This document shows, in pieces, positions 50,353-59,564 of a DNA stretch of 64,000 bases. This DNA comes from Undibacterium sp. Jales W-56 (GTDB lineage Bacteria; Pseudomonadota; Gammaproteobacteria; Burkholderiales; Burkholderiaceae_D): NCBI RefSeq assembly GCF_025548535.1, contig NZ_JAJLQW010000002.1, positions 434,001 through 498,000 of the forward strand, written 5' to 3'. Position 1 is the first letter of the stretch; the number at the start of each line of letters is the position of its first letter. A program made the position numbers and the translations under genes. The notes under the pieces are model-generated. The model was not told the origin of the DNA. It worked only from the letters and a program-made list of their open reading frames with translations, and ran no database searches.

Positions 50353-51150
50353 ATGAGCGACAGTAAAATCAACGCCATCAGACGCAGCGCCCTGACCGCG
50401 ATTCTGGCGCTCATCACGACCAACAGTTTTAGCCAGTCCCCAGCCACCACCAAATCCACACCCAACTCCAAATCCAAAATGACATCCTTACTCGACACCA
50501 TTGAACTCGAAAGCGCCCCGAATCCGACCGTCGCGATTATCTGGATGCACGGTCTGGGAGCCGATGCAAACGACTTCGTGCCTATCGTGAAAGAGCTGAA
50601 TCTCAAAGGCTGTCCGGCGATCCGCTTCGTCTTCCCGAACGCTCCCAGCATGCCGGTGACCATCAACGGCGGCTATGTGATGCGCGCCTGGTACGATATT
50701 CTGGGCACTGACATCGCACGGCGTGAAGACGAAAAAGGGCTGCGCAGGTCCCAAACCGCGATCGAGCAATTGATTGCGCGTGAAAAAGCGCGCGGCATCC
50801 CGGCCAGCCGCATCATGCTCGCCGGCTTCTCGCAAGGCTGTGCGATGACCTTGCAAACCGGCCTGCGTTATCCGGAAAAACTCGCGGGCCTGCTATGCCT
50901 GTCTGGCTATGTGCCCTTGCGTGAAGTGGTCGCCAGCGAGCGTCATGCATCGAATCAGCACACGCCGATCTACCTTGCACATGGTCGCGCTGACCCCGTC
51001 ATTCATATCGACCGCGCCGAACAATCACGCGATCTGCTGAAGACTCTGGGTTATCCGGTCGAATGGCATGAATACATGATGCAGCACTCAGTCTGCCAGG
51101 AAGAAATCGACGACATCAGCGCCTGGTTAAAACGTGTGTTGACGGCGTAA
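50353..51150 (+). CDS. Carboxylesterase/phospholipase (Abhydrolase_2), possibly exported
   Basis: Alpha/beta hydrolase of the acyl-protein-thioesterase group: WMHGLGADANDFVPIVKEL, nucleophile Ser in LAGFSQGCAMTLQTGLRYPE, Asp in GRADPVIH and His in MMQHSVCQEE. From ATG 50353 the product has 265 residues with a ~40-residue N-terminal extension that looks like a signal peptide (RRSALTAILALITTNSFS). An ATG at 50479 begins MTSLLDTIELE, where most cytoplasmic homologues start. One gene could therefore give a periplasmic or a cytoplasmic enzyme. Confidence 0.85.
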   Translation: MSDSKINAIRRSALTAILALITTNSFSQSPATTKSTPNSKSKMTSLLDTIELESAPNPTVAIIWMHGLGADANDFVPIVKELNLKGCPAIRFVFPNAPSMPVTINGGYVMRAWYDILGTDIARREDEKGLRRSQTAIEQLIAREKARGIPASRIMLAGFSQGCAMTLQTGLRYPEKLAGLLCLSGYVPLREVVASERHASNQHTPIYLAHGRADPVIHIDRAEQSRDLLKTLGYPVEWHEYMMQHSVCQEEIDDISAWLKRVLTA

Positions 51151-51305
51151 TTCGCTCGACAGGACACGCTGATGAGCCGGGCTAGCGGAACTCAATGAAA
51201 CATATACTCCGATAGAGTATTTTTAGATGACGCGATAAATAATGCGGGAATGAACATGTTTTTACCTATACTCCCGCATTTCTTATACTCACGGAAAGAC
51301 AGCGC

Positions 51306-51986
51306 ATGACCGGACCCGCGACCAGGCAAGTCCCCCGGCAAACCCAGGTGCTGTTCGTGCACGGCATGGGGCGTACGCCGCTATCGGCATTTCCTTTGCT
51401 GTCGCGCTTGCGCGAGCATGGCTTGCAAACCTATAGCTTTCATTATTTCGTTGCGCTGGAAAATTTTGCAACGATACAAGCCAGACTGGTCAAGCAACTC
51501 TGCGCGATCGCCGCCAAGGGCGAGTATGTCTTGATTGGTCATTCGCTGGGTGGCGTATTATTGCGCGCCGCGCTCAATGCATTGCCAGCGGGCACGCGCC
51601 AGCCTGATCAATTATTTTTGCTCGGCTCTCCCATCACTGCCTCGCGGATAGCCGGCCGCATCCGCGATCTGTTGCCGTTTCAAATCATCAGCGGCGACTG
51701 CGGGCAATTGCTGTCGAGTCCAGAGCGCATGTCAGCCATAGGCAGCGTCAGCACGCCCACGATTGCGATTGTCGGCAATAAAGGCATCAAGGGAAAATAC
51801 AGTCCGTTTGGCGACGAAGATAACGATGGCGTCGTCTCGATTTCGGAAGCCTATGCAGCGTGGGCGGAGCAGGAAATTCTGTTACCTGTGATGCACACGC
51901 TGATGCCGTCGAGTCGCCTGGTGAGCGAGGCGCTGATTAAGAATCTACGCCGGACTGACAAAGGTGCTCAACGGCAGGAGGCCTGA
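51306..51986 (+). CDS. Alpha/beta hydrolase (lipase-like)
   Basis: Protein of 226 residues. VLFVHGMGRTPLSAFPLL carries the oxyanion HG and YVLIGHSLGGVLLRAAL the GxSxG nucleophile. Candidate acid and base are in FGDEDNDGVVS and LPVMHTLMPSS. No signal peptide. The family matches PGAP1/lipase-like hydrolases; the substrate is unknown. ATG 51306 has GGAAAG upstream. Two small hairpins lie in the spacer before it (51204-51220 and 51241-51280). Confidence 0.75.
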   Translation: MTGPATRQVPRQTQVLFVHGMGRTPLSAFPLLSRLREHGLQTYSFHYFVALENFATIQARLVKQLCAIAAKGEYVLIGHSLGGVLLRAALNALPAGTRQPDQLFLLGSPITASRIAGRIRDLLPFQIISGDCGQLLSSPERMSAIGSVSTPTIAIVGNKGIKGKYSPFGDEDNDGVVSISEAYAAWAEQEILLPVMHTLMPSSRLVSEALIKNLRRTDKGAQRQEA

Positions 51987-52019
51987 TTCGTCGGATGTGC
52001 GCTCAACCACAGAATTAAG

Positions 52020-52787
52020 TCACTCCGCCAACTGTGATTTCATCCATTGCTTCAGTCCATCCACCCAGGCTTTGGCACGCAAATTATATTTTTTCCTGAT
52101 CATGCCGGCACGTTCATACAGCTCGCTGAAATCTATTTTCGGCGCATTCTTGAACGCGATGACGACCAGGTTCTCATCATCGACGGCGGGCAGCCAGACT
52201 ACCGCATCAAAGACCAATTCCATCGCCTGAATATTTTTTTCGTAGCTGGCGTAATCACCGAATACATTGGTCGTCATGATGCCGTCTGGCGCCATGCAAT
52301 CAAAGCACGCCTGATAAAACTCCGGACTATCCAGCACCGGACCGTTCGAAATTTCGTCATACAGGTCAACTTGCAATATGTCGATCGCGCCATGATTGGC
52401 CTGATCGAGCACGAACGCCAGGGCGTCGGCATTGAGCACGCGCAGCCGCTCATCGTTCGGCGGCAGGGCAAACATAGCTTCGCAGGTACTGATCACGGCG
52501 GGATTCAACTCCACCGCGGTGACCCTGCTCGCGGCGAATTGACGATAGCTGAATTTGGTCAGGGCTGCCGAGCCGAGGCCGAGTTGCACGATATGCGCTG
52601 GCGCATGTTGAAACAACATCCAGGCCATCATGTTCTGTACGTATTCCAGTTCGATCGCATCCGGCTTGCTCAACCGCATCGCGCCTTGCACCATCGGCGT
52701 CCCGAGATGCAGAAAACGTACGCCATCGTCTTCGGATGTCGTGACGATTGGCAGAACGGATGGAAAATGCATACAGCGATCCGGCAT
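52020..52787 (-). CDS. Spermidine synthase-like protein
   Basis: Methyltransferase-fold protein of 255 residues from ATG 52787 (five bases after the yaeQ stop). It contains HIVQLGLGSAALTKFSYRQF, an AdoMet-type glycine loop, then VTAVELNPAVISTCEAMF, LDQANHGAIDILQVDLYDEI and GIMTTNVFGDYASYEKNI. These match spermine/spermidine-synthase-family proteins without the canonical GGGDG motif, so the reaction is uncertain. It is transcribed with yaeQ. Confidence 0.8.
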   Translation of the reverse strand: MPDRCMHFPSVLPIVTTSEDDGVRFLHLGTPMVQGAMRLSKPDAIELEYVQNMMAWMLFQHAPAHIVQLGLGSAALTKFSYRQFAASRVTAVELNPAVISTCEAMFALPPNDERLRVLNADALAFVLDQANHGAIDILQVDLYDEISNGPVLDSPEFYQACFDCMAPDGIMTTNVFGDYASYEKNIQAMELVFDAVVWLPAVDDENLVVIAFKNAPKIDFSELYERAGMIRKKYNLRAKAWVDGLKQWMKSQLAE

Positions 52788-52791
52788 ACGG

Positions 52792-53331
52792 TTAATCTGC
52801 CTTGAAGGTTTCCAGATCGATCTGCACCGAGTCCTCACCCGCCGTCATCCAGATTTGTCCATCCTGGATCGTGCATTGGAGTTGCATATTTCTTTGCGCC
52901 ATTTTTGCCAAGGCCTGACTGGCAGCGGCAGGCACATTCATCACGCGCAGATTTTTTGCGCGATCGAGACGGCTATTCATCTGCTTCCACCAGATGTCGC
53001 TGGTGCTGGCATAACTATAGGCGAGTACCTTATCGGAGCGGCCGCAGGCTTTAAGCAGGCGGCGGTCGTCCGGCTGTCCCACTTCTACCCATAACTGGAT
53101 CGCGTCGGTGTAATCTTTTTCCCATAAATCGGGTTCTTCGGTATCGGAGATGCCTTTGCCAAATGTCAGTTTTTCACTGGCATGGATAGCGAATGCCAAC
53201 ACCCGTATCATCATGCGCTCGTCTGTTTCGGATGGATGACGGGCAATAGTCAGACTATGGTCGGCGTAATAGCCGCGATCCATGTCGGAAATGTTCAAGT
53301 CGGCTTTGTAAATAGTGGATTTGAGTGCCAT
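52792..53331 (-). CDS. yaeQ: YaeQ family protein
   Basis: Protein of 179 residues with a restriction-endonuclease-like fold and no proven activity. It begins MALKSTIYKADLNISDMDRG and has ARHPSETDERMMIRVLAFA, PDLWEKDYTDAIQLWVEVGQP, all typical. An RfaH-suppressing role was once reported for an E. coli relative but was disputed. It precedes the spermidine-synthase-like gene and is separated from purU by 90 bases. Confidence 0.92.
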   Translation of the reverse strand: MALKSTIYKADLNISDMDRGYYADHSLTIARHPSETDERMMIRVLAFAIHASEKLTFGKGISDTEEPDLWEKDYTDAIQLWVEVGQPDDRRLLKACGRSDKVLAYSYASTSDIWWKQMNSRLDRAKNLRVMNVPAAASQALAKMAQRNMQLQCTIQDGQIWMTAGEDSVQIDLETFKAD

Positions 53332-53420
53332 ACAACTTCTACTTTAAAAAAACAAATGGGGCGGCGTATGCAGCCCGCCATCGGTGGCATTGTCAGTGCG
53401 CCTGGTACGATTGGTGTTGT

Positions 53421-54287
53421 TTATTTAAAAACCACGGTCTTATGACCGTTCAACAAAATACGATGTTCAATAAAACATTTGACCGCGCGTGCCAACACCA
53501 CACATTCGACGTCACGTCCGATCGCTGTCAGCGTCTCCGGTTCCATTGCGTGGTCAACGCGCTCTACGTCCTGCTCAATAATCGGGCCTTCATCAAGATC
53601 GCCGGTCACAAAGTGGGCAGTGGCTCCAATCAATTTGACGCCACGTTCATGCGCCTGATAGTAAGGCTTGGCGCCTTTAAAACTTGGCAAGAACGAGTGG
53701 TGAATATTGATCGCCTTACCCTTCAAGGCATTGCATAATTCGGGCGACAGGATTTGCATATAGCGTGCCAGCACCACCAGTTCGATCTCATTGCTCTCGA
53801 CGATATCGAGCACTTTTTGCTCTTGCGTACGCTTGGCATCCGCGCCGGCGCCGGCAGCGAGTGGCAGGTGGTGAAAAGGAATATTGTAACTGGCGGCGAG
53901 CTGATAAAAATCGGTGTGATTCGACACAATCGCCTTGATCTCGACCGGCAGCAATCCGCTCTTATAGCGGAACAGCAAATCGTTCAGACAATGGCCAATT
54001 TTCGATACCATCAACATCACACGCGGTTTGTGGCGTGCATCATGCAATTGCCACTCCATCTGAAACTGCGCTCCCAGCATCGCAAAGTCGGCACGCAATA
54101 CCGCATCGCCAAAGCTGGCATCTTCTGCCGCGAAATGGACGCGCATAAAAAACAAGGCTGACTGTGCATCGCCAAACTGGGCAGAATCAATAATATTGCA
54201 ACCGTGATTGACTAAAAAACCGGAAACGTTATGGACAATACCGCGTTGATCAGGACAAGAGAGCGTGAGGATATATTCTGGGTGCAT
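53421..54287 (-). CDS. purU: Formyltetrahydrofolate deformylase
   Basis: Releases formate from 10-formyl-THF, balancing one-carbon pools. 288 residues. The N-terminal ACT domain (YILTLSCPDQRGIVHNVSGFL) is followed by the formyltransferase-like domain, with NHTDFYQLAASYNIPFHHLP and INIHHSFLPSFKGAKPYYQ, and the Asp in GDLDEGPIIEQDVERV. Standalone gene; ATG 54287. Confidence 0.96.
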   Translation of the reverse strand: MHPEYILTLSCPDQRGIVHNVSGFLVNHGCNIIDSAQFGDAQSALFFMRVHFAAEDASFGDAVLRADFAMLGAQFQMEWQLHDARHKPRVMLMVSKIGHCLNDLLFRYKSGLLPVEIKAIVSNHTDFYQLAASYNIPFHHLPLAAGAGADAKRTQEQKVLDIVESNEIELVVLARYMQILSPELCNALKGKAINIHHSFLPSFKGAKPYYQAHERGVKLIGATAHFVTGDLDEGPIIEQDVERVDHAMEPETLTAIGRDVECVVLARAVKCFIEHRILLNGHKTVVFK

Positions 54288-54608
54288 AATGCGTAGTTAA
54301 TAATTCAATATGAATGAGGTGGGTCTCAGTTCAGAACATTGACGGGTAAGTCAATCGTCCTGTCGGCCGCGCAACATTGTCCGCAAGCATAGGCGCGGCA
54401 ATGAAGGTTTTGTGTTGATCCCGATTATCTTGTGCATAGCAGGAAACGCGGTAGCGCCACACCGTATTGTCGCATGAGCGGACGACAATCGAATTAAAAA
54501 GCACGACCGTTCTAATTAAGGTATAGTGGTGCACCTCAAATTTAATTGAGCTTTTACCGCCACGCTATTACCGGCCACTGTATTTGCGCTTTCAATCCAG
54601 GAGACATC
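54288..54608. other. Divergent region between purU and the oxidoreductase gene
   Basis: 321 bases. A TATAGT at about 54522 on the plus strand may be a -10 box for the oxidoreductase gene. No other feature is supported. Confidence 0.35.
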
Positions 54609-55637
54609 ATGACAACAGCACTCATCAATCAGCAATTTAGACTAGCAGCACGCCCAGTAGGCTCGCCCAAGCATAGCGACTGGACATTTACCTCTGAGCC
54701 GGTACGCGAAATTGCCGACGGCGAAATCGCGGTGCAAGCGATTTATCTGTCATTGGATCCGGCCATGCGCGGCTGGATGAACGAAGGCAAGTCGTATATC
54801 CGTCCGGTTGCGATCAATGAAGTCATGCGTGCCGGCGGGCTGGGCAAGGTCATCGCATCCAAATCACCGCGCTTTGCGGTCGGCGAATATGTCTCCGGCA
54901 GTATCGGCGTGCAAAATTACTGGGTCGGCGCAGCCGACGATAAAGCGGCGGGCTTTTATAAAGTCGATCCGAAACTCGCCCCCCTACCCAAATACCTGAA
55001 CGCCCTCGGCATGCCAGGCATGACCGCCTACTTCGGCTTGCTCGATGTCGGCATGCCCAAAGCCGGTGAAACGGTCGTCGTCTCCGGTGCCGCAGGTGCG
55101 GTAGGCCAGACCGTCGGCCAGGTCGCCAAGCAAAAAGGTTGCCGCGTGGTCGGCATCGCCGGCGGCAAAGACAAATGCGATTTCGCGGTCAAGGAATTGG
55201 GTTTCGACGCCTGCATCGACTATAAAAACGGCTCAGTCAAAGACGGCTTGAAAGAACATTGCCCGAACGGTGTGGACATTTATTTCGACAATGTCGGCGG
55301 CGAAATTCTGGACACGGTACTGACCCGTATCAATATGAAAGCCCGTATCATCATTTGCGGCGCAATCTCCCAGTACAACAACACCACGCCAGTCAAAGGC
55401 CCGGCGAATTATCTGTCCTTGCTGGTCAATCGCGCCCGCATGGAAGGCATCGTGGTATTTGACTATGCAGCGCGCTACGGCGATGCCGTCAAAGAAATGG
55501 GTGCGTGGATGGCGCAAGGCAAATTCCACACACGCGAAGATATCGTCAAAGGTATCGAAACTTTCCCGGATACTTTGATGATGCTGTTTGAAGGCAAGAA
55601 CTTCGGCAAACTGATTTTGCAGGTGGGCGAAGAATAA
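54609..55637 (+). CDS. NADP-dependent oxidoreductase (MDR/CurA-like)
   Basis: Zinc-free medium-chain reductase of 342 residues from ATG 54609 with AGGAG 9 bases upstream; the frame extends in front but not as family sequence. Motifs: LDPAMRGWMN, VVVSGAAGAVGQTVGQVAKQ (NADP loop), GCRVVGIAGGKDKCDFAVKE, VDIYFDNVGGEILDTVL and ARIIICGAISQYNN. The family reduces alkenals, 2-alkenones and curcumin. A strong terminator follows. Confidence 0.92.
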   Translation: MTTALINQQFRLAARPVGSPKHSDWTFTSEPVREIADGEIAVQAIYLSLDPAMRGWMNEGKSYIRPVAINEVMRAGGLGKVIASKSPRFAVGEYVSGSIGVQNYWVGAADDKAAGFYKVDPKLAPLPKYLNALGMPGMTAYFGLLDVGMPKAGETVVVSGAAGAVGQTVGQVAKQKGCRVVGIAGGKDKCDFAVKELGFDACIDYKNGSVKDGLKEHCPNGVDIYFDNVGGEILDTVLTRINMKARIIICGAISQYNNTTPVKGPANYLSLLVNRARMEGIVVFDYAARYGDAVKEMGAWMAQGKFHTREDIVKGIETFPDTLMMLFEGKNFGKLILQVGEE

Positions 55638-55668
55638 TGAGTGCAAATACTTGAGCGCCTGAATTGAA

Positions 55669-55702
55669 AAAAGCCCTTATTTGATATGAATAAGGGCTTT
55701 TT
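55669..55702. terminator. Bidirectional terminator
   Basis: Stem AAAAAGCCCTTATT (55669-55682) / AATAAGGGCTTTTT (55689-55702), between convergent genes. Confidence 0.9.
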
Positions 55703-55718
55703 AATTTGCACTGTTAGC

Positions 55719-56513
55719 TTATTTGACGAGCCAAGGTCGTAACCAGCCCAGTCCGGCAGAAGTCGCTGCTTTCGGTCGATATTCACAGCCTATCCAGTCT
55801 TGATAACCGAGCTGGTCAATCAGTTCAAATAAATACGGGTAGTTGATTTCTCCGAGATCCGGCTCGTGACGATCCGGTACGCCAGCGATCTGAATATGTC
55901 CTATGCCGCCATGTTGACGCTGCATATCGCGCCGCAGTTTGACTGCGACATCGCCTTCAACGATCTGGCAATGATAGATGTCAAATTGCACTTGCAAATT
56001 CTCCACGCCGATTTCGGCGCAAATCTCCTGCGCCTCATCCTGACGATGTAAAAAATAGCCAGGCATGTCGCGCGTATTGATAGGCTCTATCAGGATCGTG
56101 ATCTGTTCTTTGGCAGCGAGTAAGGCCGCATACGCGAGATTTTTTAAATACACTGCGCGATGGCGCGCCCTGTCGTTCTCGTCATGCAGCAGACCTGCCA
56201 TGATATGCAGCTTGTGGTTGCCCAATATCCTGGCATACGCCAGCGCCTGTTCAAGTGACTGTTTAAATTCGTCTTCGCGACCGGGTAGAGACGCGATGCC
56301 ACGCTCGCCTTTTGCCCAGTCCCCCGGCGATAAATTGAATAAGACTTGCTGCAAGCCGTTATCGTCGAGTTGCTGGCGCAATTGCGGTGCTGGAACCTCG
56401 TATGGAAACAGAAACTCGACTCCCGTAAATCCATCTCTGGCGGCAGCCGCGAAACGCTCGATGAATGCATGCTCGTTGTACATCATACTGAGATTAGCGG
56501 CAAAACGCGGCAT
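55719..56513 (-). CDS. Hydroxypyruvate isomerase-like (Hyi/OtnI) sugar isomerase
   Basis: TIM-barrel isomerase of 264 residues. It begins [20 protein letters not shown] and contains [27 protein letters not shown] and [15 protein letters not shown], with metal-binding Glu, Asp, His and Glu in the usual places ([25 protein letters not shown]). Family members interconvert hydroxypyruvate and tartronate semialdehyde, or 2-oxo-tetronates. No glyoxylate genes are near, so the substrate is open. It overlaps or nearly abuts the BASS gene (2-base gap). Confidence 0.88.
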   Translation of the reverse strand: MPRFAANLSMMYNEHAFIERFAAAARDGFTGVEFLFPYEVPAPQLRQQLDDNGLQQVLFNLSPGDWAKGERGIASLPGREDEFKQSLEQALAYARILGNHKLHIMAGLLHDENDRARHRAVYLKNLAYAALLAAKEQITILIEPINTRDMPGYFLHRQDEAQEICAEIGVENLQVQFDIYHCQIVEGDVAVKLRRDMQRQHGGIGHIQIAGVPDRHEPDLGEINYPYLFELIDQLGYQDWIGCEYRPKAATSAGLGWLRPWLVK

Positions 56514-56515
56514 CT

Positions 56516-57517
56516 TTACTCCTTCGCATTATGATGGTTTTTTTCGGCAGTTCTTTGTGCATAGCGTTGCGCCATCACCGCACAGACCATCAGTTGCAAT
56601 TGATGGAACAACATCAAAGGCAGCAGTACCATGCCGACAGCCTGGCTGGCAAATAAGACTTTTGCCATGGGCACGCCACTGGCAAGACTTTTTTTCGATC
56701 CGCAAAATACCACGGTAATTTCATCTTCTTTGCTAAAGCCAAAACGTCGACTGACATAGGAAGTCAGCAGCATGATAATCGCCAGCATCACTGCGCTGAT
56801 CAACAGCAGACTCAGCAACATCACGGGCGGCAATTGCTTCCACAAGCCCTGCTCTACCGCTTCGCTGAAAGCGACGTAGACCACCAGCAGGATAGAGCTT
56901 TGATCGACCATCTTCAATACGCTTTGATGGCGGGTAATCCATGCCGCGATCCAGGGCCGGACGATTTGTCCGAGCACAAACGGCACCAGTAGCTGATACA
57001 CAATCTTTAAGACCGCATCGAGAGAAGAATGACTATCGCCATGCGCGACCACGATCAGGCTGACCAGCATCGGCGTCAAAAAAATTCCCAGCAGATTCGA
57101 GGCCGACGCACTACATACAGCAGCGGGAACATTGCCGCGCGCCAGCGAGGTGAATGCAATCGACGATTGTACGGTCGACGGCAATACGCATAAAAATAAA
57201 ATACCGACGTACAGCTCTGGCGTGATCATCCATAACATCAGGGGTTTTAGCAGCAAACCGAGCAGAGGAAAAACAGCGAAAGTGAATAGCAAGACCGTCA
57301 GATGCAAACGCCAATGGGTAATCCCGGCGACCACCGCTTCACGCGACAGCTTGGCGCCGTGCATGAAGAACAGCAGGCCTATCATCAGGGTCGTAAGATA
57401 ATTGAAACCGACCGCGATTTTGCCGGTACAAGGGAAGATGCTGGCTGTCAGAACAACAGCGAATAACAACAAGGTCATGTTGTCAGGTAAAAAACGGGGT
57501 CGCTTCATAATTGGCAT
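56516..57517 (-). CDS. BASS-family transporter (bile acid:Na+ symporter, YfeH type)
   Basis: About 333 residues with ten membrane segments. Motifs: [60 protein letters not shown] (the substrate-site loop), and [18 protein letters not shown]. The start is likely ATG 57517 or 57508; the frame to 57625 adds an implausible leader. Homologues carry organic anions with sodium. It precedes the hydroxypyruvate-isomerase-like gene in one unit, so the transported compound may feed that enzyme. Confidence 0.88.
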   Translation of the reverse strand: MPIMKRPRFLPDNMTLLLFAVVLTASIFPCTGKIAVGFNYLTTLMIGLLFFMHGAKLSREAVVAGITHWRLHLTVLLFTFAVFPLLGLLLKPLMLWMITPELYVGILFLCVLPSTVQSSIAFTSLARGNVPAAVCSASASNLLGIFLTPMLVSLIVVAHGDSHSSLDAVLKIVYQLLVPFVLGQIVRPWIAAWITRHQSVLKMVDQSSILLVVYVAFSEAVEQGLWKQLPPVMLLSLLLISAVMLAIIMLLTSYVSRRFGFSKEDEITVVFCGSKKSLASGVPMAKVLFASQAVGMVLLPLMLFHQLQLMVCAVMAQRYAQRTAEKNHHNAKE

Positions 57518-57951
57518 CGCATAACTGGGCTCCCGATTGTACTGTAATACCGCAGGAAAAATGCCTGACGTAGCCTGGATGAACTCCGTACAGCGCAGCA
57601 AACAACACCTGCGCCGAGATGGCAAGAGAACGCATTGCGCTTCTATTGCCCCAGCGATGGTGACTACAGGATATCTATTTGCGACCTTGTTCGACTGCGT
57701 CGTTCAGAATGCGGAGTCATAGTGCTAAAAAATAAAATGATCATAAAAACCATCGATGTTTTAGCGATTGATTAACAAAGCCCGCGCATTCCAGCCGGAC
57801 TTTAGCCTGCTTTATCCCTGAGTTTATGCATTTCATCGCATACAACTGGCAAGACCAAGTGCGCTTGCCTAAAGTGCTGACATCGCAACACCAGATGTCC
57901 ATTCGAGTACTTAAATTCTACTTAATTTCCAATTCAGACAGGAGCATTACC
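57518..57951. other. Intergenic region, no gene supported
   Basis: About 430 bases between the BASS gene and the small exported protein. The plus-strand frame that continues upstream of 57952 is not protein-like. CAGGAGC just before 57952 is the ribosome binding site of the next gene. Confidence 0.4.
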
Positions 57952-58272
57952 ATGAGCGCATTCAATAAATTCAGCAGCACAGTCATCTGTTCCAGCGCAT
58001 TGATCGCCAGCGTTCTGGCACTATCGTCGGCTTACAAGGCGCCGGTCTCCACCGCCATTAACGACACCATCCCTACCGTCACCATTATCGCGAAGCGTCT
58101 GAATGCCGAGCAAAAACTCGCGTATGATTTGCAGTCAACCCAAGATATCCAGACCGTGATGATTTCGGCTAAACGTTTGAGCGCTGAACAAAAACTGGCG
58201 ATGGACAGAGATGCCATCGAGCAACGTCAGGCTGCTGCGAAATACGCAAAAACCATACAACAGTCGGTATAA
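57952..58272 (+). CDS. Small exported protein with duplicated AKRLxAEQKLA motif
   Basis: Protein of 106 residues from ATG 57952 (AGGAGC upstream). Signal-peptide-like start (VICSSALIASVLALSSA). The mature part contains two copies of VxIxAKRLxAEQKLAxD (about residues 46-62 and 70-86) separated by a Gln/Thr-rich spacer, then a basic amphipathic helix. The short repeat looks like a helical binding motif. Function unknown. Another small exported protein gene follows within 110 bases. Confidence 0.65.
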   Translation: MSAFNKFSSTVICSSALIASVLALSSAYKAPVSTAINDTIPTVTIIAKRLNAEQKLAYDLQSTQDIQTVMISAKRLSAEQKLAMDRDAIEQRQAAAKYAKTIQQSV

Positions 58273-58378
58273 GTGTTGCCTCACGATTTAACTGGAAGCA
58301 AGTTCTGAAAAGTTTTGTAACAAAATTTTGCAATCAGGCTTTTCATTGGTCGCAATTCATTTAAAATAGCAGGCAATC

Positions 58379-58693
58379 ATGTTAATAAAACACTCCACCT
58401 ACTTCGGCGCTGCAATGCTGGCATTTTTGGCTGGCATCACGTTCAGCCAGAGTTCTGCCTGCATGGCAATTTCTGCGCCGACGGTTCAATCCAGCAGCCA
58501 GGTACAAGAAGGTTCGGCAGCCAGCGCCTCTGCGCGCTCATCGATGATGCTGGAGCGCGGCGGCATGGACAGAGCGTCTGTGCATTTACAGATTCTGCAG
58601 CAAACTTCACCGCATTTTGCCGATAGCAATACGCCTAAAAAATTACCGGGCGACGATAAAAAAACCACCTTAAAGCCGGCAAACAATTCTTAA
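58379..58693 (+). CDS. Small exported protein, uncharacterised
   Basis: Protein of 104 residues. Signal peptide with AMLAFLAGITFSQSSACMAISA; the cysteine is not in a convincing lipobox. The mature part is short, Ser/Ala-rich, then basic (KKLPGDDKKTTLKP). Not recognised. It may be paired with the preceding small exported protein by orientation and spacing. Confidence 0.5.
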   Translation: MLIKHSTYFGAAMLAFLAGITFSQSSACMAISAPTVQSSSQVQEGSAASASARSSMMLERGGMDRASVHLQILQQTSPHFADSNTPKKLPGDDKKTTLKPANNS

Positions 58694-58951
58694 ATTTGCC
58701 TTAAGCATTGTCCGTCCTTGGTCAGCTTCCTGCTCATTTGCTGCTTACTTCACTACTCGCGCGACAATTTACTGCGCCAATTCGTTGAAACGCTATTTCC
58801 TTCTTGGCTGACGATGTCTGCTGTACCTGCGATATCAATAACACCAAGGAAAACAGCATACTCCCCGATTAATCTAAAAAAACAGCCCTGTTTCCGCCTA
58901 TCTGTCTGCCTACACTGAAAATACACCCACTCAGTATATTATCAGTATCAA

Positions 58952-59398
58952 TTACAAAGCACTCCTGTCTATACGCTTGCTCAGGATAATCGAAGTCGAA
59001 GTTTGCCTGACGCCGTCTTGCGCACCAATCTGATCGAGCAATTTATCCAGCACTTCGGTCGTCGCGCAGCGCAAGGTCAGCATATAGTCGATCGCGCCGC
59101 TGACGGCACACAAGGTCTCGACTTCGGGTAACTGCTGCAAATATTTCATCAGGCCCGGTGCCATGCGGGCCTCAACCGACAGCCCGACATAGGCGCGCAC
59201 CGCGGGCTGATACATGGTCTGGCTCAATTTCAAGCCATAACCGGCAATCACGCCCCGCTTCTCTAGTGCGCTGATGCGGGCAATCACCGTGGTTCTGGCG
59301 ATGCCGACTTGCCTGGCAATCGTGCTGACCGGCAACCGCGCATTGTCCATCAATAAGGCAAGAATTTTATTGTCGATATCATCCAGAGTCGGCTTCAT
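58952..59398 (-). CDS. Lrp/AsnC-family regulator
   Basis: Protein of 148 residues. N-terminal HTH (DDIDNKILALLMDNARLPVS, ARQVGIARTTVIARISALEKRGVI) and C-terminal RAM/ligand-binding domain (VRAYVGLSVEARMAPGLMKYL, VSGAIDYMLTLRC). Divergent from the lysine dehydrogenase gene, with two direct TTTAGTCAA boxes beside its start. It is therefore a likely local regulator of lysine breakdown and of itself. Confidence 0.88.
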   Translation of the reverse strand: MKPTLDDIDNKILALLMDNARLPVSTIARQVGIARTTVIARISALEKRGVIAGYGLKLSQTMYQPAVRAYVGLSVEARMAPGLMKYLQQLPEVETLCAVSGAIDYMLTLRCATTEVLDKLLDQIGAQDGVRQTSTSIILSKRIDRSAL

Positions 59399-59408
59399 TT
59401 ATGCACCA

Positions 59409-59438
59409 TTTAGTCAATTAGTATCAAATTTTAGTCAA
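59409..59438. promoter_or_regulatory. Candidate Lrp-family operator, two direct repeats
   Basis: TTTAGTCAA occurs at 59409-59417 and again at 59430-59438, 21 bases start to start, two turns of the helix, just upstream of the Lrp-type gene. The surrounding DNA is AT-rich as in Lrp sites. Confidence 0.5.
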
Positions 59439-59564
59439 AATGTAGTTATACAGTTCATTATGACGATAATTTACACTCTATTATCTGACAAAACTTGCTT
59501 TTACACTTACTCCATCGATTCGTTTTGATTTAAACCCCAACACCCAACAATCACTGGAGACACC

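Noticed and set aside
52047-52805. Plus-strand frame of 252 codons opposite the spermidine-synthase-like gene
   Set aside because: Antisense shadow; the minus-strand protein has clear methyltransferase-fold motifs.
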